A stretch of 64,000 nt of DNA from Chimonanthus salicifolius (GCA_013350335.1 CM023541.1:60763413-60827412); one strand, 5' to 3'; counted from the stretch's first letter, positions 10,854-23,511 are shown. Numbers and translations: made by a program. The notes: generated from the letters alone by a model not told the origin.

Positions 10854-13779
10854 TCACAAACCAAATATGTTATCATTTGAACCAAAGATGGCACTGTTAA
10901 ATTGTCTTGTATTCAAGTCACTACTATCCAAAGCAGAACCAAATCGATCAAGCCACTGAGTTGGGCTCAGGTTTTCTGTCTCCTCCACCCAATCAGATGT
11001 CATATCAATGTCATCAATTATAAGAGGATCAGTCTCTGAAGGCCTCCCTTTCACCCGGGTGGCTAGTTTGAGGTTGTAATTTATGAAGAGAAGGTCATTC
11101 AATGTCTCTCTGTCTAGCCTGTTACGCTTCTCGGAATGGATATGCTGGAACGTGTTCCAGTTTTTCTCAAAAGTAGAAGCACTACAAACTTGACTGAGTA
11201 TTCTAACTGCAACCCGTTGCAACCCAGGTGCTGAATCACCATATTGTTCCCACCATAGCCCTGCATGAGAAAATTGAAGAACGTAAAATTTTCAACCAAA
11301 GAAAAAAAATTACAATCGATAAACTTAAAAGACTTTCAGTGCTGCTGCTGCTGCTTCTCTCAAAAATTTCAGCCCTTATCAGTTCAAACAGCAATGGCAC
11401 AGGTTGGCCCAGCTTTCTGTAATCTAAACAGTTCAATCTGGTGCTCTTTGTCCCATGCCCTAATGCCTCCTATATTGAATGAACCTAAGCACCAAGATTT
11501 GTTGATCACAGATGAAAAATCCATAGTAGTCTAAGGCACAAGGTGCAGTCCATGTGCAAAGGTGTCATCGAGCTTAAGGTGCAAGGCACACATTTGGGCG
11601 CAAGCCTAATTTCTCTAGATGCACTTGATTAGAAAAATATATAGCACTAATTTGCACCTTTATCACATCAACGTCGACAGAATACAATGCTGTTCATTCA
11701 AAAGCCAAATTGTGCTGGCAATGGGGCTTCCAATTGTATTAAAAATACATTATATAAACAAGTATATTATATAGCAATTAGTTTTCCATTAAGATTTACG
11801 GGCTAATAATTCATATTAATTAGAATATCTACTTATTATTATGGATAAACTATGGACTAGCCTTGATATAGAATTTTTTTCCAAAAAACTACGCCTAATT
11901 AAGGAGCCTCTTTATAACTTGGCGAGGCACAAAATAGGTTTTAGTTCAGGTGCTAGACTACTAAGGGAAAATTAGTGGCAATGGTCCATTTGACAAGGGC
12001 AAGATTAGATGGTAGGACCATAAGATGATGGAGATGCTTGAGGCATCTCTCCTCCATGATGGGACCATAATATCAAATGGTTGGGCTACTGATGGGGGAA
12101 ACTGCATGCTGGCAAGCAAATGCAAACACAAAGCCAAAGAATACACATACCTGGTGAGGTCGTATTGCGTGACTCCCTAGCAAGGTTACAACCAAACATC
12201 CCCTGTGCCTTCTTAAATGCAAAAATTTGTCCAGTGATGTCATGCCTTAATTCAGGTGTAGGCAGTAACTTCTCGAGAACAGTGAGGAACTCTTCCTTTA
12301 TGAGCCCAAGATATTTAGTCTCTGGATTGTATTGGATACTTGGATTCAGAAAAGCTGCTGCTGAGTGGAGAGGCGAATGGAGCTGATTCTGCCACCTGCT
12401 ATCAACTATGTCCAAAAATAACTTGCACTTGTTTTCATCCATTATGTAATAAGTACGAATCGATTCCTTAGCCTTGGTCATTAATTCATAAATAGACCCC
12501 ACAGCAGGTTTTCCTCCAGAAATTTCCCTCATAACTTTCAGTATAGGCTCAGAAATGGCTACTACTTCGTCCACCACTCTCCAGAAGTCATTGTCCTCAA
12601 GAATGTCTATGCATGATATGCTTTGAGTTCTGCTGGCATATTGAGAGGATGAATAATCAGGGCTATTGAACATATGCCTCAATCTTGACCTGTGTTTCAA
12701 CATTGACTGCAAGGAAAGAAAGTTGGAAGCAGATTTTGTAATACAAGTGCGGACGATTTCTTGACCCCCTGTGAATTTTCTCATCAGTTCAAGCACCCAC
12801 ATATGATTATATATGAACTTGGTAATAGATTGCGCTTGAAAGATGCATCTGTTTACCCAGTCAATCTTAGAAAAGTCTTCTAGTATCAAATTCAAGCAAT
12901 GAGATGCACAAGGTGACCAGAAGATTGTATCATAGCTCTGCATGATGTGATTCCCTACACCAACATAATTCAAGGCATTATCCATGATAACTTGAACAAC
13001 ATTTTCTGGGCCAAAGTCTTGAATAACGGAGTCAAATAGATCAGATAGACACTTTGTACTCTTGAAATATGCACATGCATCAACAGATTTGTGGAAAAAG
13101 GTTCCAGATGGTGATGAAACTAAGAAGTTTATCAAGGCTCTCGACTTGTTATCTGTCCACGTATCTGCTATGATTGTACAACCTGTAGTTGCCCATTCTT
13201 TCTCTATATCTTTCCATTGTTGACTTACTTCAGATTTGATCCTTTGCATCCAAGTTGTCCTCAAAGTTTCCGAAGAAGGTCCTCTGAATCCTGGTCCACA
13301 CCTTACAACAGCATCAATCATTGATTGATAGGAAGGAGAGCGTGCAACACTAAAATCCAACTTGTTTTCGAAAAAGAAGAGTGCAATACTTCTCTCTGCA
13401 TTTTCCAAATCATGGGAAGACTGAGGCCCAATTGTTTGGCTGGAAGGGAAAAGCTTCGCTATAGGAGATGCTGTTTCTATGTGCATAATGGCTTTACTGG
13501 CAGAAATATTTCCAGAACCTTTAGCCTCAGCCAATCGTTGTTTTTTAGCACTAGCAGATTCCTTCCCTTCTTCCTTTGATGCTATTATAGCCAACACCCT
13601 ATCAGTAACATCATCCCTTACTTTGCTGCATGGATGGACGCCTTTACTAGGCACTCGAGATAAATGATGCTTCAACCTACTAATGCCCCCATTCAGAACT
13701 CGAAGGCAAAATTTACATTTTACCTTATTTCCTTCTAACTTCTCACAATATTCCCAACAGACATCTTTCTCTCGAACCA
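10854..13779 (-). CDS. BED zinc-finger, DUF659, hAT dimerisation domain protein (transposase-derived)
   Basis: Two coding exons on the minus strand, 13779-12151 and 11260-10854, joined by an AG|GTATG...GCAG|GG intron that keeps frame, give about 678 residues. N-terminus VREKDVCWEYCEKLEGNKV leads into a BED-type finger (C22, C25, H38/H39, C51) with ISRLKHHLSRVPSKGV. A DUF659/hAT catalytic-like region follows (ADTWTD near 205-210, VIMDNALNY near 264-272), then the hAT C-terminal dimerisation region from about 545 (LWWEQYGDSAPGLQRVAVRI, NWNTFQHIHSEKRNRL). The family is a nuclear, DNA-binding group that plants keep as ordinary genes. Here D206, D267 and possibly E548 of the acidic triad remain. 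Acceptor AG precedes TG|GTT, so the start ATG would be A|TG split by an intron; the ATG at 13876 lies in that intron. No flanking inverted repeats seen, which favours domestication over a live element. The exact function is unknown. Confidence 0.88.
11530..11945. mobile_element. Possible non-autonomous element in the intron of the hAT-derived gene
   Basis: Repetitive AAGGCACAAGGTGC and AAGGTGCAAGGCACAC words on the left and GGCGAGGCAC on the right suggest a non-autonomous element of the AGGCG type common in plant introns. I cannot define its ends. It lies in the 890-bp intron 11261-12150. Confidence 0.35.
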
Positions 13780-14949
13780 CTGCAAAAATATAAACATTAC
13801 CATCATCATCAGACCCATTTATCCCATCACTGAAAAATGTAAACATAAAATATAAGTTGTAACCATTGGTCCTCAAGAAACAAGGTTCTTCTATTTTACT
13901 AGACTTAGACTTGTGAACACCTCATATACACTCATCATCTCACTGGTTGCACAAAAAACTGCATAATGCAAGACAGAAATCAGCATGTGTGAAAAAAAAA
14001 AAACTTACTGATGAAGAATGTAGAGGCTGTATTGTTCAATGTGTCACCTACACAGACACTGGAGAATGATTAATTGCTGAAAAAAAAAAAGTCATACAGC
14101 ACAGATGTAGAGACTATCAATCAAAAAATGCATCAAACATCTTTTTTAAAGGGTAACAAATGTATTACCATAGATCTCTGAAATGAAAGAGATGTCTTGA
14201 ACAAGTAAGTGCTGCTACAATCCTACTTATAATTCAACTCCAATGCCACATTAAATGGCTTATGATAAATTAACATCTTTCAAGATGCTGAGTACAAGTT
14301 ACTGCCACAGAGACTTGTTGGCATCATAGTCTCCGGGAAACATCTGCATTGATTCAATTTGATATTGAACACTAAACTATGGTTTTTTTTCCTGAAATTG
14401 TAACATATAACTTGACCATACAACCTTTATGGGTACAGAAGTGAGCAGTTACCAATTTGTATGTACTTACCTTAGTGTTGTAAATCTTTTATGCTATGTC
14501 TACTCCCACACTTCCATTTGTAATATTTGTTCCCAACAAGCCCAGTTTGATGTACTAAATCTACAGTATTTTTAACTTTGTTGAATTATAATTGGGCTAT
14601 CTCCAAATATTTACTTTGTTCCAAATCTTGTAATCCTGGAAGCCCAGAAAAAAGTTGAACCCAATTACTTTGGCCGGTTCATCTGCATTGCATTTTGATT
14701 CTTTTTTTTTTAACTGCTGTCGTCGTCATTCTTTTCGTATTCTAATTTTATTAGAATCCTCTGCTCACTCAGTCATTCGACTTAAGCGACATCCCGGAGG
14801 TACATGGATACAAGCATTCAATAACATAATCAATAATCACGATTATGATTTGCATCTTCTTCTAATGATTTCATCATTACCTTTCCCTGTCAGACTATCA
14901 CAAATGAGAAATAAATAAAAAACAAAAACAATATTGTATCAGAAAAATG

Positions 14950-15215
14950 GGTGTTCATGAATTCAGTAAGTAAAAGAGGGAAGAAAGAGACGAGGAGAAG
15001 TGAGGGGAAAAAGATGAGAAGACGCGAAGGAGAGAAATTAGAGGAGACCTTGAAAATGCGACTGGTTTTGAAGATTGGATTTGTCTCGGCACTAAGACCG
15101 GTGATTTATCGTCAAATGCGATTCCAAACGAAATCTCGCCCTAGGGTTTTTCTTTTCTCTTTCCCCTTTTTCGCTTCCTTCTTTTTCTCTCTCGAGAAAT
15201 GTTTTAAAACCCGTC
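14950..15215 (-). promoter_or_regulatory. Likely 5' leader and promoter-proximal region of the hAT-derived gene
   Basis: On the minus strand this is a pyrimidine-rich leader (TCTCC, CTCTCTTTC-type runs) with a telo-box AAAACCCTAG at 15150-15141, a motif common next to plant transcription starts. It is more GC-rich than the DNA on either side and sits about 1.2 kb before the first coding exon, which begins with an acceptor site and therefore needs an upstream exon. The exact donor site is not fixed. Confidence 0.45.
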
Positions 15216-15289
15216 ACCTAAAACGAACCGTGTCAGAGGAAGGGTGGGACCCGTCGTCAAATCTGGTGATACGCATAACATTAATATAA

Positions 15290-16330
15290 TATTATAAATA
15301 ATATTAAATTATTAACTATTAAATGAGATAATAAAATCTAAATAATTATAAAAAATAAAATATAAAATACAATACGCATCACAAAAGTCAAGATTATATT
15401 TTTATAAAAAATATTATTGTTCCCGTATAAATAATTATAAATACCAAAAGTTAATACTCCAAATTCTATGTTCCAATATCATCCTAAACAAAAATATTTC
15501 ATAATCTATGATCTCATACATTTGATATTTAAATCCTAATTTAATTTTTATTTAAATTCAATTTTTTCTCCAAAATTATAATGTGAGTATGATATTTCAT
15601 TTCACGTTTGGTAGTTTGGTAACGAAAAGTTTACTGGTTGCTCAATGAACTATGTTAAATGGTGAACTTCAAATATCTAAATGATTAGATAGATTACTAT
15701 AAAAGTAATAAATTATTCAAGAAGAAATTTAATTTACTTAAATTATTTTTATTTTTTTACATAAAATAAAAATTAAATTATGATGTCTTAGGAATCACCA
15801 CACCTTCCATCTTTTCAAAAGAAAAAAAGCAAAAGAAAAGTTGAAAACTTATCATATTATTAATATAAAAAATATAACGTTTTGTCAATTTATTTTAATC
15901 GTTCAAAAAATATTTTAGTATAAATATTATTTTTTATCAAATAAAAAAGATAAAATTATAAAATAACAACTTAATATTTTTTCAATATATATTTTAATCA
16001 TTAAAAAATCCTTTATTATAAATATTATTGATTTTTATTAAGTTTTAATTTTTATGTTTTATTATTTTTCTTTTTAAAATTTTTAACATCTAACTTTTAA
16101 AAAAAAAAATTATGTTTAAAATCTTAACTTAGTAAAGTCTAAATAATTCTTATTAAATATTTATTATTCATGGCCAACTCATGGCCAACTCACACGGCAA
16201 ATATGTCTAAGGATTCTTTAACAAGTTAGAACTACATTTTACTAAGTCCCACATCGGTAAGTTTAAAACAAAATCACACGAATTTGTGGGGATGTGGAAG
16301 TTGGAAGCCACTGCCCTTTCTCAGTTTCTT
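15290..16330. other. Very AT-rich intergenic DNA
   Basis: Long A/T-dominated stretch without recognisable genes or clear repeats. A short tandem repeat of CATGGCCAACT occurs near 16170-16191. Confidence 0.5.
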
Positions 16331-16339
16331 GCTGGGATT

Positions 16340-16792
16340 AATGGGCTGACCCAATTGGATACATGAAATTAAATCGAGAGTCTCGATTTAGCCATGGTTA
16401 AAGCAAGTCAAAGCCGGTCAAATAGTAATATAATATAAATATTGTAAATAAGACACATTTTACCAATAACATTAATATAAATATTAAAAATAACATTTAA
16501 ATTTTGAGTAATATACCAAAACGGTGAAATATATGAGATAGAAATAATAATAAACATTTATATTTCAAATATACACATTTTTTAATATTAATTTTCTATA
16601 TTTTGAATGGGAAAATTTAAAAAAAAAAAATTCAAATTTTGTGAGCCGCGGTTGGCGGTTCACAGTTTCTGTGTCAAAACTGTATAAAACCACGGATCTA
16701 ACAAGTTTTATTCGGTTTTGACTCAGAACCAATTTTTGACAAGAACTGAACCGCCGATTCGACCGTAGTTCGGTCCGGTTCTGATAACATTG
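16340..16792 (-). mobile_element. TIR element, copy in reverse orientation (CAATGTTATCA family)
   Basis: The right end reads CCGGTTCTGATAACATTG and the interior is the reverse complement of the element at 45041-45510: GAGCCGCGGTTGGCGG, ATATTTCAAATATA and the AACATTTAAATTTTGAGTAA part match in order. The left end near 16340 is diverged, so that border is approximate. No coding sequence. Confidence 0.6.
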
Positions 16793-17539
16793 TTATGAAC
16801 AGGGTGTTGTTATCCATCAAAACGCTGAGAAATCTCATGTTTTAAACTTCTTTTTATGTTGACACAACTCTAACATATTTAAGACAATAATTTCATTAAG
16901 TAAACTATAATATCAATATAACAATTAAAAAAATACTAAATATTTCATATATTTAATTTATATAATTAAAATCAATAATTCAAATAAAGTTTCACTTCAA
17001 ATGTCCATTTTATCCATTTTAAATAAATTAGTTTTATATATTGATAAATTAATTTATTAATTCTCACATCAATAATCTTTTTATAATATTGTAAAAGCAC
17101 GATACTTCAAATAAATGTTAAATATTATATAATACAAATTAAGTCACAAAAACTTTATCGCCAATTTACATTTTCATTATTTTAAAATTATAATTAATTG
17201 AAGAGTTTAGTTCGACCACTTTTCTAATTCCTTAAATCAAAGCACACAATATTTTTATTATGTTTTTGATATTTTTTTTTATTTTAGTGTTTATAAAAAA
17301 AATGTATTTCTATCAAAACATCCAATTACATTTAGAGTAATTATTTATTTTTCTTTAATTTAATTGTCTTCTATTTAAATATAATCATTTTAATCAATGA
17401 AATTTATTGATTTAAGATCATATTTCACTTTATATAGAAAATAAGATATACTTTTTGTCTTTCACCAATGTTGCGATCTTTATCTCTTCTAATATGAATC
17501 CTTTTGATAGAAAATTCAACATAATTTTTTTCTTTTAAT

Positions 17540-17695
17540 TTACCTGTGGAAAAATGTGGGATACCTAGCATAAAACTCCCATAGGTGAACCCACTACCCT
17601 TAGAGCACACCAATGTTAGGTCATAGAAGCTCGAATCCACAACGTCTTGCTTCCTGAGACACGAGATAATCACTTGAGCTACATCTATATGAGTA
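17540..17695. repeat. Dispersed repeat with an antisense B-box-like word
   Basis: Contains GTGGGATACCTAGC, GGTGAACCCACTACCC, TTAGAGCACAC and AGCTCGAATCCAC. The same words in the same order occur at 56935-57075, and a weaker relative lies at 38840-38945. The complement GTGGATTCGAGC resembles an RNA polymerase III B box, so it may be an antisense tRNA-derived SINE. Confidence 0.45.
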
Positions 17696-18266
17696 ATTCA
17701 ACATAATTTCAACTTCACATCTATTATTTCTTCAATTGTCTTTCTCTCTTTTTTCATACCTTTTATTTTTAAGCTCTCTTCGTGTGCATGAACCCATAGT
17801 CACTTGACGATAAATTCAAATTATTTAAATTATTCTGTTGAAATTATTTTTAAATTTACTTAATATTTGTTTGAAACATTTTTATTATTGAATTGAGTAT
17901 AAAGATAAAAAATATTTATCTATTACTATTAATTTGATTTTAAAAAATTAAAAGTTAAATAATTAAATGAACCTCATTTTAAATAATATAATAATCTCAA
18001 TGACGAATTATTCAACCAGCTAATTTTTTTTTATCATAAGATGGATCTCATCTTCTACCATAACTCATCAAAACACACAAATTTACATTTAGGCCCTTTA
18101 AAATTACCTTAAAAATAAAATCAAAAGTTAAAATTTTATGACTATTGACTAAAATCAATTTTGTGATTGGACGATCCATAATACTATGCTCATTTTATAT
18201 CTGAGTCATGAAAGATTGCTAAATTTTCAGGCTTCTTTTATCTTCACAAGCTTCTCCTCGACATCG

Positions 18267-18347
18267 ATGGCAGTGGCGCTGCTCGAGCTCTCCACTGAGA
18301 ATAGAGGTGAAGAGCTTGCCACTTGGTTCGTCGAATCGCCTTTCTGA
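18267..18347 (+). other. Short upstream ORF or exon fragment before the NHL gene
   Basis: A 26-codon frame starting with ATGG and encoding MAVALLELSTENRGEELATW plus six residues, in DNA clearly more GC-rich than its surroundings. It may be a uORF in the leader of the NHL gene 256 bp downstream, or a fragment of another gene. I do not recognise it. Confidence 0.3.
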
Positions 18348-18546
18348 ATTCTAATCGAACAATTCCAGACAATGATAATCTCTTGATATCAATTAAACAA
18401 AATAAATTGATTTTCTCGTCGGATTTTTATCAACTTGCCATACCAATTTTTTTTCCAAATTAAGTAAAGATTCATCTTTTTCAAAATCTTTCCGGATTCG
18501 GAGCTCCACAAGAGAATGGAAAAAAGAAAGTTTTTTGTCTACAACC

Positions 18547-18606
18547 ATGGTTTGTTTTCTTTCTATTTTTGAATTCTATTACCTTCTCAGTTCTTTATTT
18601 ATATGA
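18547..18606 (+). promoter_or_regulatory. uORF overlapping the first ATG of the NHL gene
   Basis: An ATG in good context (ACAACCATGG) opens a 19-codon frame that ends at TGA 18604-18606. That stop overlaps the first in-frame ATG of the NHL frame at 18603. If transcribed, it would suppress initiation at 18603 and favour the ATG at 18648. Confidence 0.4.
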
Positions 18607-19454
18607 GAAGCTCTACCAGTCTACCTTTCATCGAAGGAGTCACGGCCATGACGTCGACTGTAAACCCCACGAAACCGGTCTCAATCCTTAAAAAACCACC
18701 GTCCGGTTTTACACAACCTGTCGCCGTTGTGCCGAGCCTTCCGGCCAAATCATCGCCCGGTTTTACAGAACCGGTGGCCGCAGTGCCAGTTCATCCGACC
18801 AATTTATATCCCTATCAAAAGCCGATGCCGTTCCCTCCGAACTACCCCCCGAGACGGCGGAGGCGTACGGAATGCTGCCGCTGCCGCCGGTGTTGCTGCT
18901 GCTTTTTGTTCCTTGCGTTGATCGTACTCGTCCTCCTCGCAGGCGCCGGGGGCGTTTTCTACCTCTTGTTTAGACCCCAGCTCCCGGTTTTCGTCCTAGA
19001 ATCCGTACGAACGCCCCGGTTCAACATTACCCTTACGCCAACAGGAACAGTGTTGGATGCCCAAACGGTGGCGGTCGTCCGAGCCAGGAACCCGAACGGG
19101 AAGATCGCGTTCTTGTACGCTCCGATCCAGGCTCACATCTCGGCTGGGGATGACGTGGATCTAGGCTCGGGAGATTTCCCGGGATTCGAGCAGTCGTCTG
19201 GTAATAGCACGATGATGAGGTTTGTGGGCCTGGTGAAGGGTGCCATCATCGACGACGGGGTGGGGTCAAGCCTCAAGGCTCGGTACCGAAACAAGGATAT
19301 AAATGTGCACGTGGAGGTACGAACGAGGCTTGGGATAAGGCTCGGTGGGTGGCACGTCGGCAGGTTTGGAATCAGGTTTGGCTGCGCGGGCGTGGTGAAG
19401 AAGCTGGAAGGAGGCGTCAGGTCCAAGTGCAAGATCGATTTCCTCAAATGGTGA
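18603..19454 (+). CDS. NDR1/HIN1-like (NHL, LEA_2) membrane protein
   Basis: Single exon of 283 codons from the first ATG. The second Met (18648, residue 16) has a better context (GCCATGA) and gives 268 residues starting MTSTVNPTKP, much like NHL proteins; I favour it, but list the full frame. Residues 17-83 are Pro-rich and contain a repeated GFT-Q/E-PVA-V/A-VP unit at 35-44 and 53-62. Then come RRRRR (84-88), a Cys cluster (91-100) and one transmembrane segment (about 101-123): type II topology with the LEA_2 domain outside the cytosol. The domain has ARNPNGKIAFLY (161-172, the NPN...Y motif), glycosylation sequons at N141 and N201, and the usual C-terminal KCKIDFLKW. Family members sit in the plasma membrane and act in defence and stress responses. 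No intron is needed; GC content is far above the flanks. Confidence 0.9.
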   Translation: MRSSTSLPFIEGVTAMTSTVNPTKPVSILKKPPSGFTQPVAVVPSLPAKSSPGFTEPVAAVPVHPTNLYPYQKPMPFPPNYPPRRRRRTECCRCRRCCCCFLFLALIVLVLLAGAGGVFYLLFRPQLPVFVLESVRTPRFNITLTPTGTVLDAQTVAVVRARNPNGKIAFLYAPIQAHISAGDDVDLGSGDFPGFEQSSGNSTMMRFVGLVKGAIIDDGVGSSLKARYRNKDINVHVEVRTRLGIRLGGWHVGRFGIRFGCAGVVKKLEGGVRSKCKIDFLKW

Positions 19455-21415
19455 GTCCATCTTGCCATCTTTGATATGGGCCAGTGATCTACTGGTTTCT
19501 GCTTGATGACAAATCTTCACCGTTTGATCCTCGACCATTGTCTCTTGCTATGGTCCATCTCTTATAAATTAAATTATTACCAACCACTCTAATTATAAAT
19601 TAATATTATTGTATTTATTTTCTCAGCTGATCTTACTCAACCACCGGCCTTTCTTGTTTATTTTATTTTCAAAAAATTGTAAAATGTTAAAATAAAAAAT
19701 CACAAGATCAGACATTCAGCTAGCTATATGACCCAAAGATTAATAGAATTTGATAAAAATATTTGTGTGTTGAATTCGACATTGGTATTTTAATTCTTTA
19801 GGAGTTTTACGAGTATCTTACAGTTTTTCACATGTAAATTAAAAAAAAAATTATTAATTTTATTTAATTATCTTTCAATAATCTTATCAATTAATTCTAG
19901 TTCATGATTTATCTAGTTCTGGGTAACTTTAAATTGCACCTTCGAGACAAACCCTAATCTTTAATACTTTCCTATAAAATGTGTTACTTATAAAATACGT
20001 TGCTTTATTTAGATTTTATTTAATCTCTTTTATTTATTTTTATTTTTAAATGGTATTTAAATCGACCTTTAATATCATTCTAATGATTTAAAAATCATAC
20101 CTTTTGTTGTCTTCTAAATTTGAAGCCTTTTTCTTTCTTTTAAATTTTCTCCGCTTCACCTTGTTCTATCAATAATGATGTGTTCTTGGCAACTAATAAA
20201 TTCTAAAATAGAAGATTTTGATTATAAGAGATTAAAAAAATCTATTCAAATTAAAGATTTTGATATTTTTTTCTTGTACTTGAAGATGGAGAGATCAATT
20301 GTTACATGAAGAGCAACGGTGTGGGAAGATTAGAGAGTGTTTGTGTTTTGATAACTAATAGATTATAATACTAGAGATTTAAAATTTAAAAGATTAAGAA
20401 AAAAATCTATTTAGATTAAAATTTTACTGATTGGTTATTTTTAAAAGATGAAAGAATTAGTTGTTGCTAAGTAGAAATAGCTAAGGAGATTTCAATCAAT
20501 CTGATTCTTTTGTATTAGCTTTGGTTTTATCTTTTGTTGCTTTCCCCAAAATGTGAGCTCACATGTTTGTTGGCTGTTTTCTAAACGTGCAGGATTGATC
20601 TGAACTAATGAGGCTGTCATTATATAATTTCTCTTTTTATATACGAGCAATGCCATTTTGTTGTGTGAATTTGAGTTTTTTGTCTGATCACTCATTACTT
20701 GATAAGGTTGGAGCTTGAATTTATTATTTATTTATTTGACAGTGCCACCATAATTATGTGGTTTCTATTTATTATTACATTTTAAGATTGGAAATTGTTT
20801 GTCACCAGTTGAATGGTATATTTTAGCGGAAGCCAATGCAAAAGAATGTCTAAAATGAATGTTGTTTCACAGCAACCAAACAGTAGAAATCAAACTGCTG
20901 AGGGTGTGGAATGCTATTATACCAAATGAATAATTGTTGAGAAATAATCTTCAAATTTTAATTATATTTTATGACCAAATGTCCGGACCTTTTTAGAGCA
21001 CTCGTTAAATTCTCGAGATATGTGCAAAACTTCCAATTGAGGAGATGGGTTCGTGATTATCACTCCAACTAAAGTGAGGATTATCTTTGTTCACGAGTAG
21101 AGAAAAATATTTAGACATTTGTGAGAATGTTTTATCACTCAAGAAACTACATTGGTTAATGTAACAATTATCCTTTTTCAGATGTAAGTCTTACATGATT
21201 CAATAAAAAAAATGGTCATTTAATGTAGACTATTAATTGATGCATTAACTTTTGTGGTTTAACAAATAATTTACTCAAAAATTTGTTTAATTACAGATTA
21301 AATGTTTTTAAAAAAATTCAAGCGAGTGAATTATGGCGTTTTCCTCTATATCATTTAAGTGGTGGACAAAGAAGAATCGGTGGATTTTTTTTACAATAAT
21401 ATGATGATATGATTC
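19455..21415. other. Intergenic DNA downstream of the NHL gene
   Basis: The first 150 bases are probably 3' untranslated region. The rest is AT-rich with no gene, RNA or clear mobile element that I recognise. Confidence 0.5.
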
Positions 21416-21418
21416 ATT

Positions 21419-21524
21419 AACCATTGATAAGATTTATAAAGTATAACCATTTATTGAATCTAAAGTATAACCATTGGTGGATAAGATTTATAAAATATAA
21501 CCATTGATTGAATCTAAAGTAGTT
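21419..21524. repeat. Short tandem duplication, about 53 bp unit
   Basis: Two units each carry AACCATTG, GATAAGATTTATAAA, ATATAACCATT or GTATAACCATT, and GAATCTAAAGTA. The unit is duplicated once, with a few base changes. Confidence 0.75.
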
Positions 21525-22009
21525 TAGTGTTTTTAGTAAAAGTCTTAAGAAAAATAAGTCGTCATCATCATTAAATTTCATTTTCTCAAAAAATATCCTA
21601 AACTACTCCTGTATTGGTAAAGAGACAAGGATAAATTTGGAATTTTATTAAAATCTAAAACTTAAAACCCTATACACTCAATCCTTTTTCTCTATTTTTG
21701 CTTTCTCTATAGTTAGCCCTAATCCGTCTCTCTTTCTCTCATGGACTTTCTAATAGTGCAGCCGGTCCTAATCTCATCTCTTCTTCTCTCGATGTAGCCG
21801 GCCCTAATCCAAAGCAGGGCGAAGGGAAACTGAAAATGGAGGAAGAAAAGATGAAGGGAAAATGGAAATGGAAGAAGAAGAGATGAAAAAAAAAGAGAAG
21901 AAATCCAAGAAACGAAAATCCTACTGATGTTTTCCACTTTTTCCATTCCATCAATAGTCCATTCGCATTCCACTGTGTTTAATTATTATTTTTTATTCTA
22001 GATACGGGT

Positions 22010-22186
22010 TTTACATGAAAACGAGTCTCAAGTTTATGCGAAAACCTGGGTTGAACCACGGGTCAAGAAGGATATTTATGGGTTTAAAACCCATACAGGT
22101 TCTAAATCGACCCAATCCTTTAAGTACCCGATTATGGTTAAACTACGGGTCAACCCGCGGGCCAAGCCGCATTTGATAACATTGGA
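22010..22186. mobile_element. Fragment related to the CAATGTTATCA TIR family
   Basis: It ends in TTTGATAACATTGG at 22173-22186, like the right end of the elements at 16792 and 45510, and has the same style of AACCACGGGTCAA / CTACGGGTCAACCCGCGG interior. A palindrome TATGGGTTTAAAACCCATA occurs at 22077-22095. No left terminus is seen. Confidence 0.4.
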
Positions 22187-23289
22187 AGAGTGAATTAATT
22201 CTAAAGGTAAAAATAGTTTAAAAATATTTTCAACAGATGATGGACTAAGAGGATTATGTGCAATTAGAGGTTGAGTCGAGTCAAGTTGACTATAAGTAAT
22301 AATGAATTTTCTGTTTAATTTGATATGCATGTTTTAACTTCTCGCTTGACTTGAGTCAACTCAAATTTTATTTATTCAACCTAATCTGATATGGCCCAAT
22401 CTAACCTGAATTTATATGAAAAATTAGAAAAATAAAAGAAAAAATATTTTTAATAGAAGTTGAAAGATCATGTGAGCACATTGTAATATAAAAAATTGAG
22501 ATAATTTGCTATTTTTTTTTAACTTGGTAGGGTATATAGGCTAAACTCAATAGGTAAAAAATAATAATTTAAATATTAATATTAATTTATTTTGAGTTGG
22601 ATTTGAGTTTGGGAGCCCTTTACCCATTCTTGACCTAAATTTTTTTTCGAGCTAGGTCTAATTAGGTCAATTTAAAATATTTTTAAGAACGGTATGATCC
22701 GAACTTGACTTGTTGATTCACAGATCAAGTAAAAAATTGTCATCTCTATATAGAGTGCACTCCACATGTGCATTTAATGACTTGGATTGATCAAATGAGA
22801 AATGTGTCACAAACCCCATAAAATTTTTAATCAAGTGTTTTTCATTTGATCTATCAAACAACTTATATAGATTTCACAAAATTTAGATATATATATATAT
22901 ATCATTGCATTTAACATTTAATAAAAAAATTGTTGTAAACAAAAGATCAGTCCTTAGATTGATCATAAAAAATTAATGCCACAATAGTTCATATTTAATA
23001 ATTAAAATCATAAACTAAAATAATGTTTTAGAGGATAAAATTTACTCAATTAAGGTTAAGTTATATTGTTGTGCTTCCAAACACTGTACATTCGACACAT
23101 GGCCAATTAAAGAAGCCCACGTTCTTATCGATAACCAGAAGGTTCATAGTAGTGGAACCGTTAGTTTACTTTATTATGAATTTCACATCAACGTTGGGGA
23201 ATACGATTCTATCATTGTCATAACTTATCACCAATTATAATCCTCTTTTCTCCCCCTTTTGACAGTAATTTATTAATTTTCCACCTCTC

Positions 23290-23511
23290 CTCTCAAATTC
23301 CGTTTCCGTTTCCGTTTCCGTTTTCACACATCAGGAGAAGGAGGAAAGAGGAGCGAGCGAGTCGAATCGAATCGTATTGAATCCTTTTTCTTCCTCTTTC
23401 AGGTGATTCCCTTTCCTACAGTGTTTTATATCATATGCTTTCCTTCTTTAACGTCTATTTCTTCCTTTCCCCTAACCAGATATCTAGGGTTTGCAGAGCT
23501 AGGGTTTCTCC
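23290..23511 (+). promoter_or_regulatory. 5' leader of the E2 gene
   Basis: Pyrimidine-rich sequence with four CCGTTT units at 23300-23323, a purine stretch, and two TAGGGTTT words just before the start codon. TTTCAG|GTGATT near 23401 and a CAG near 23479 could be the borders of a small leader intron, but this is only a possibility. Confidence 0.45.

Noticed and set aside
12086..13876. Intron-less reading of the hAT-derived protein starting at 13876
   Set aside because: The first 30-odd residues do not resemble the family and lie before a clear acceptor at 13780; the last residues after 12151 lie in an intron.
14951..15289. 112-codon plus-strand frame
   Set aside because: It is purine-rich (basic) on the plus strand because it is the reverse of a CT-rich leader of the minus-strand gene.
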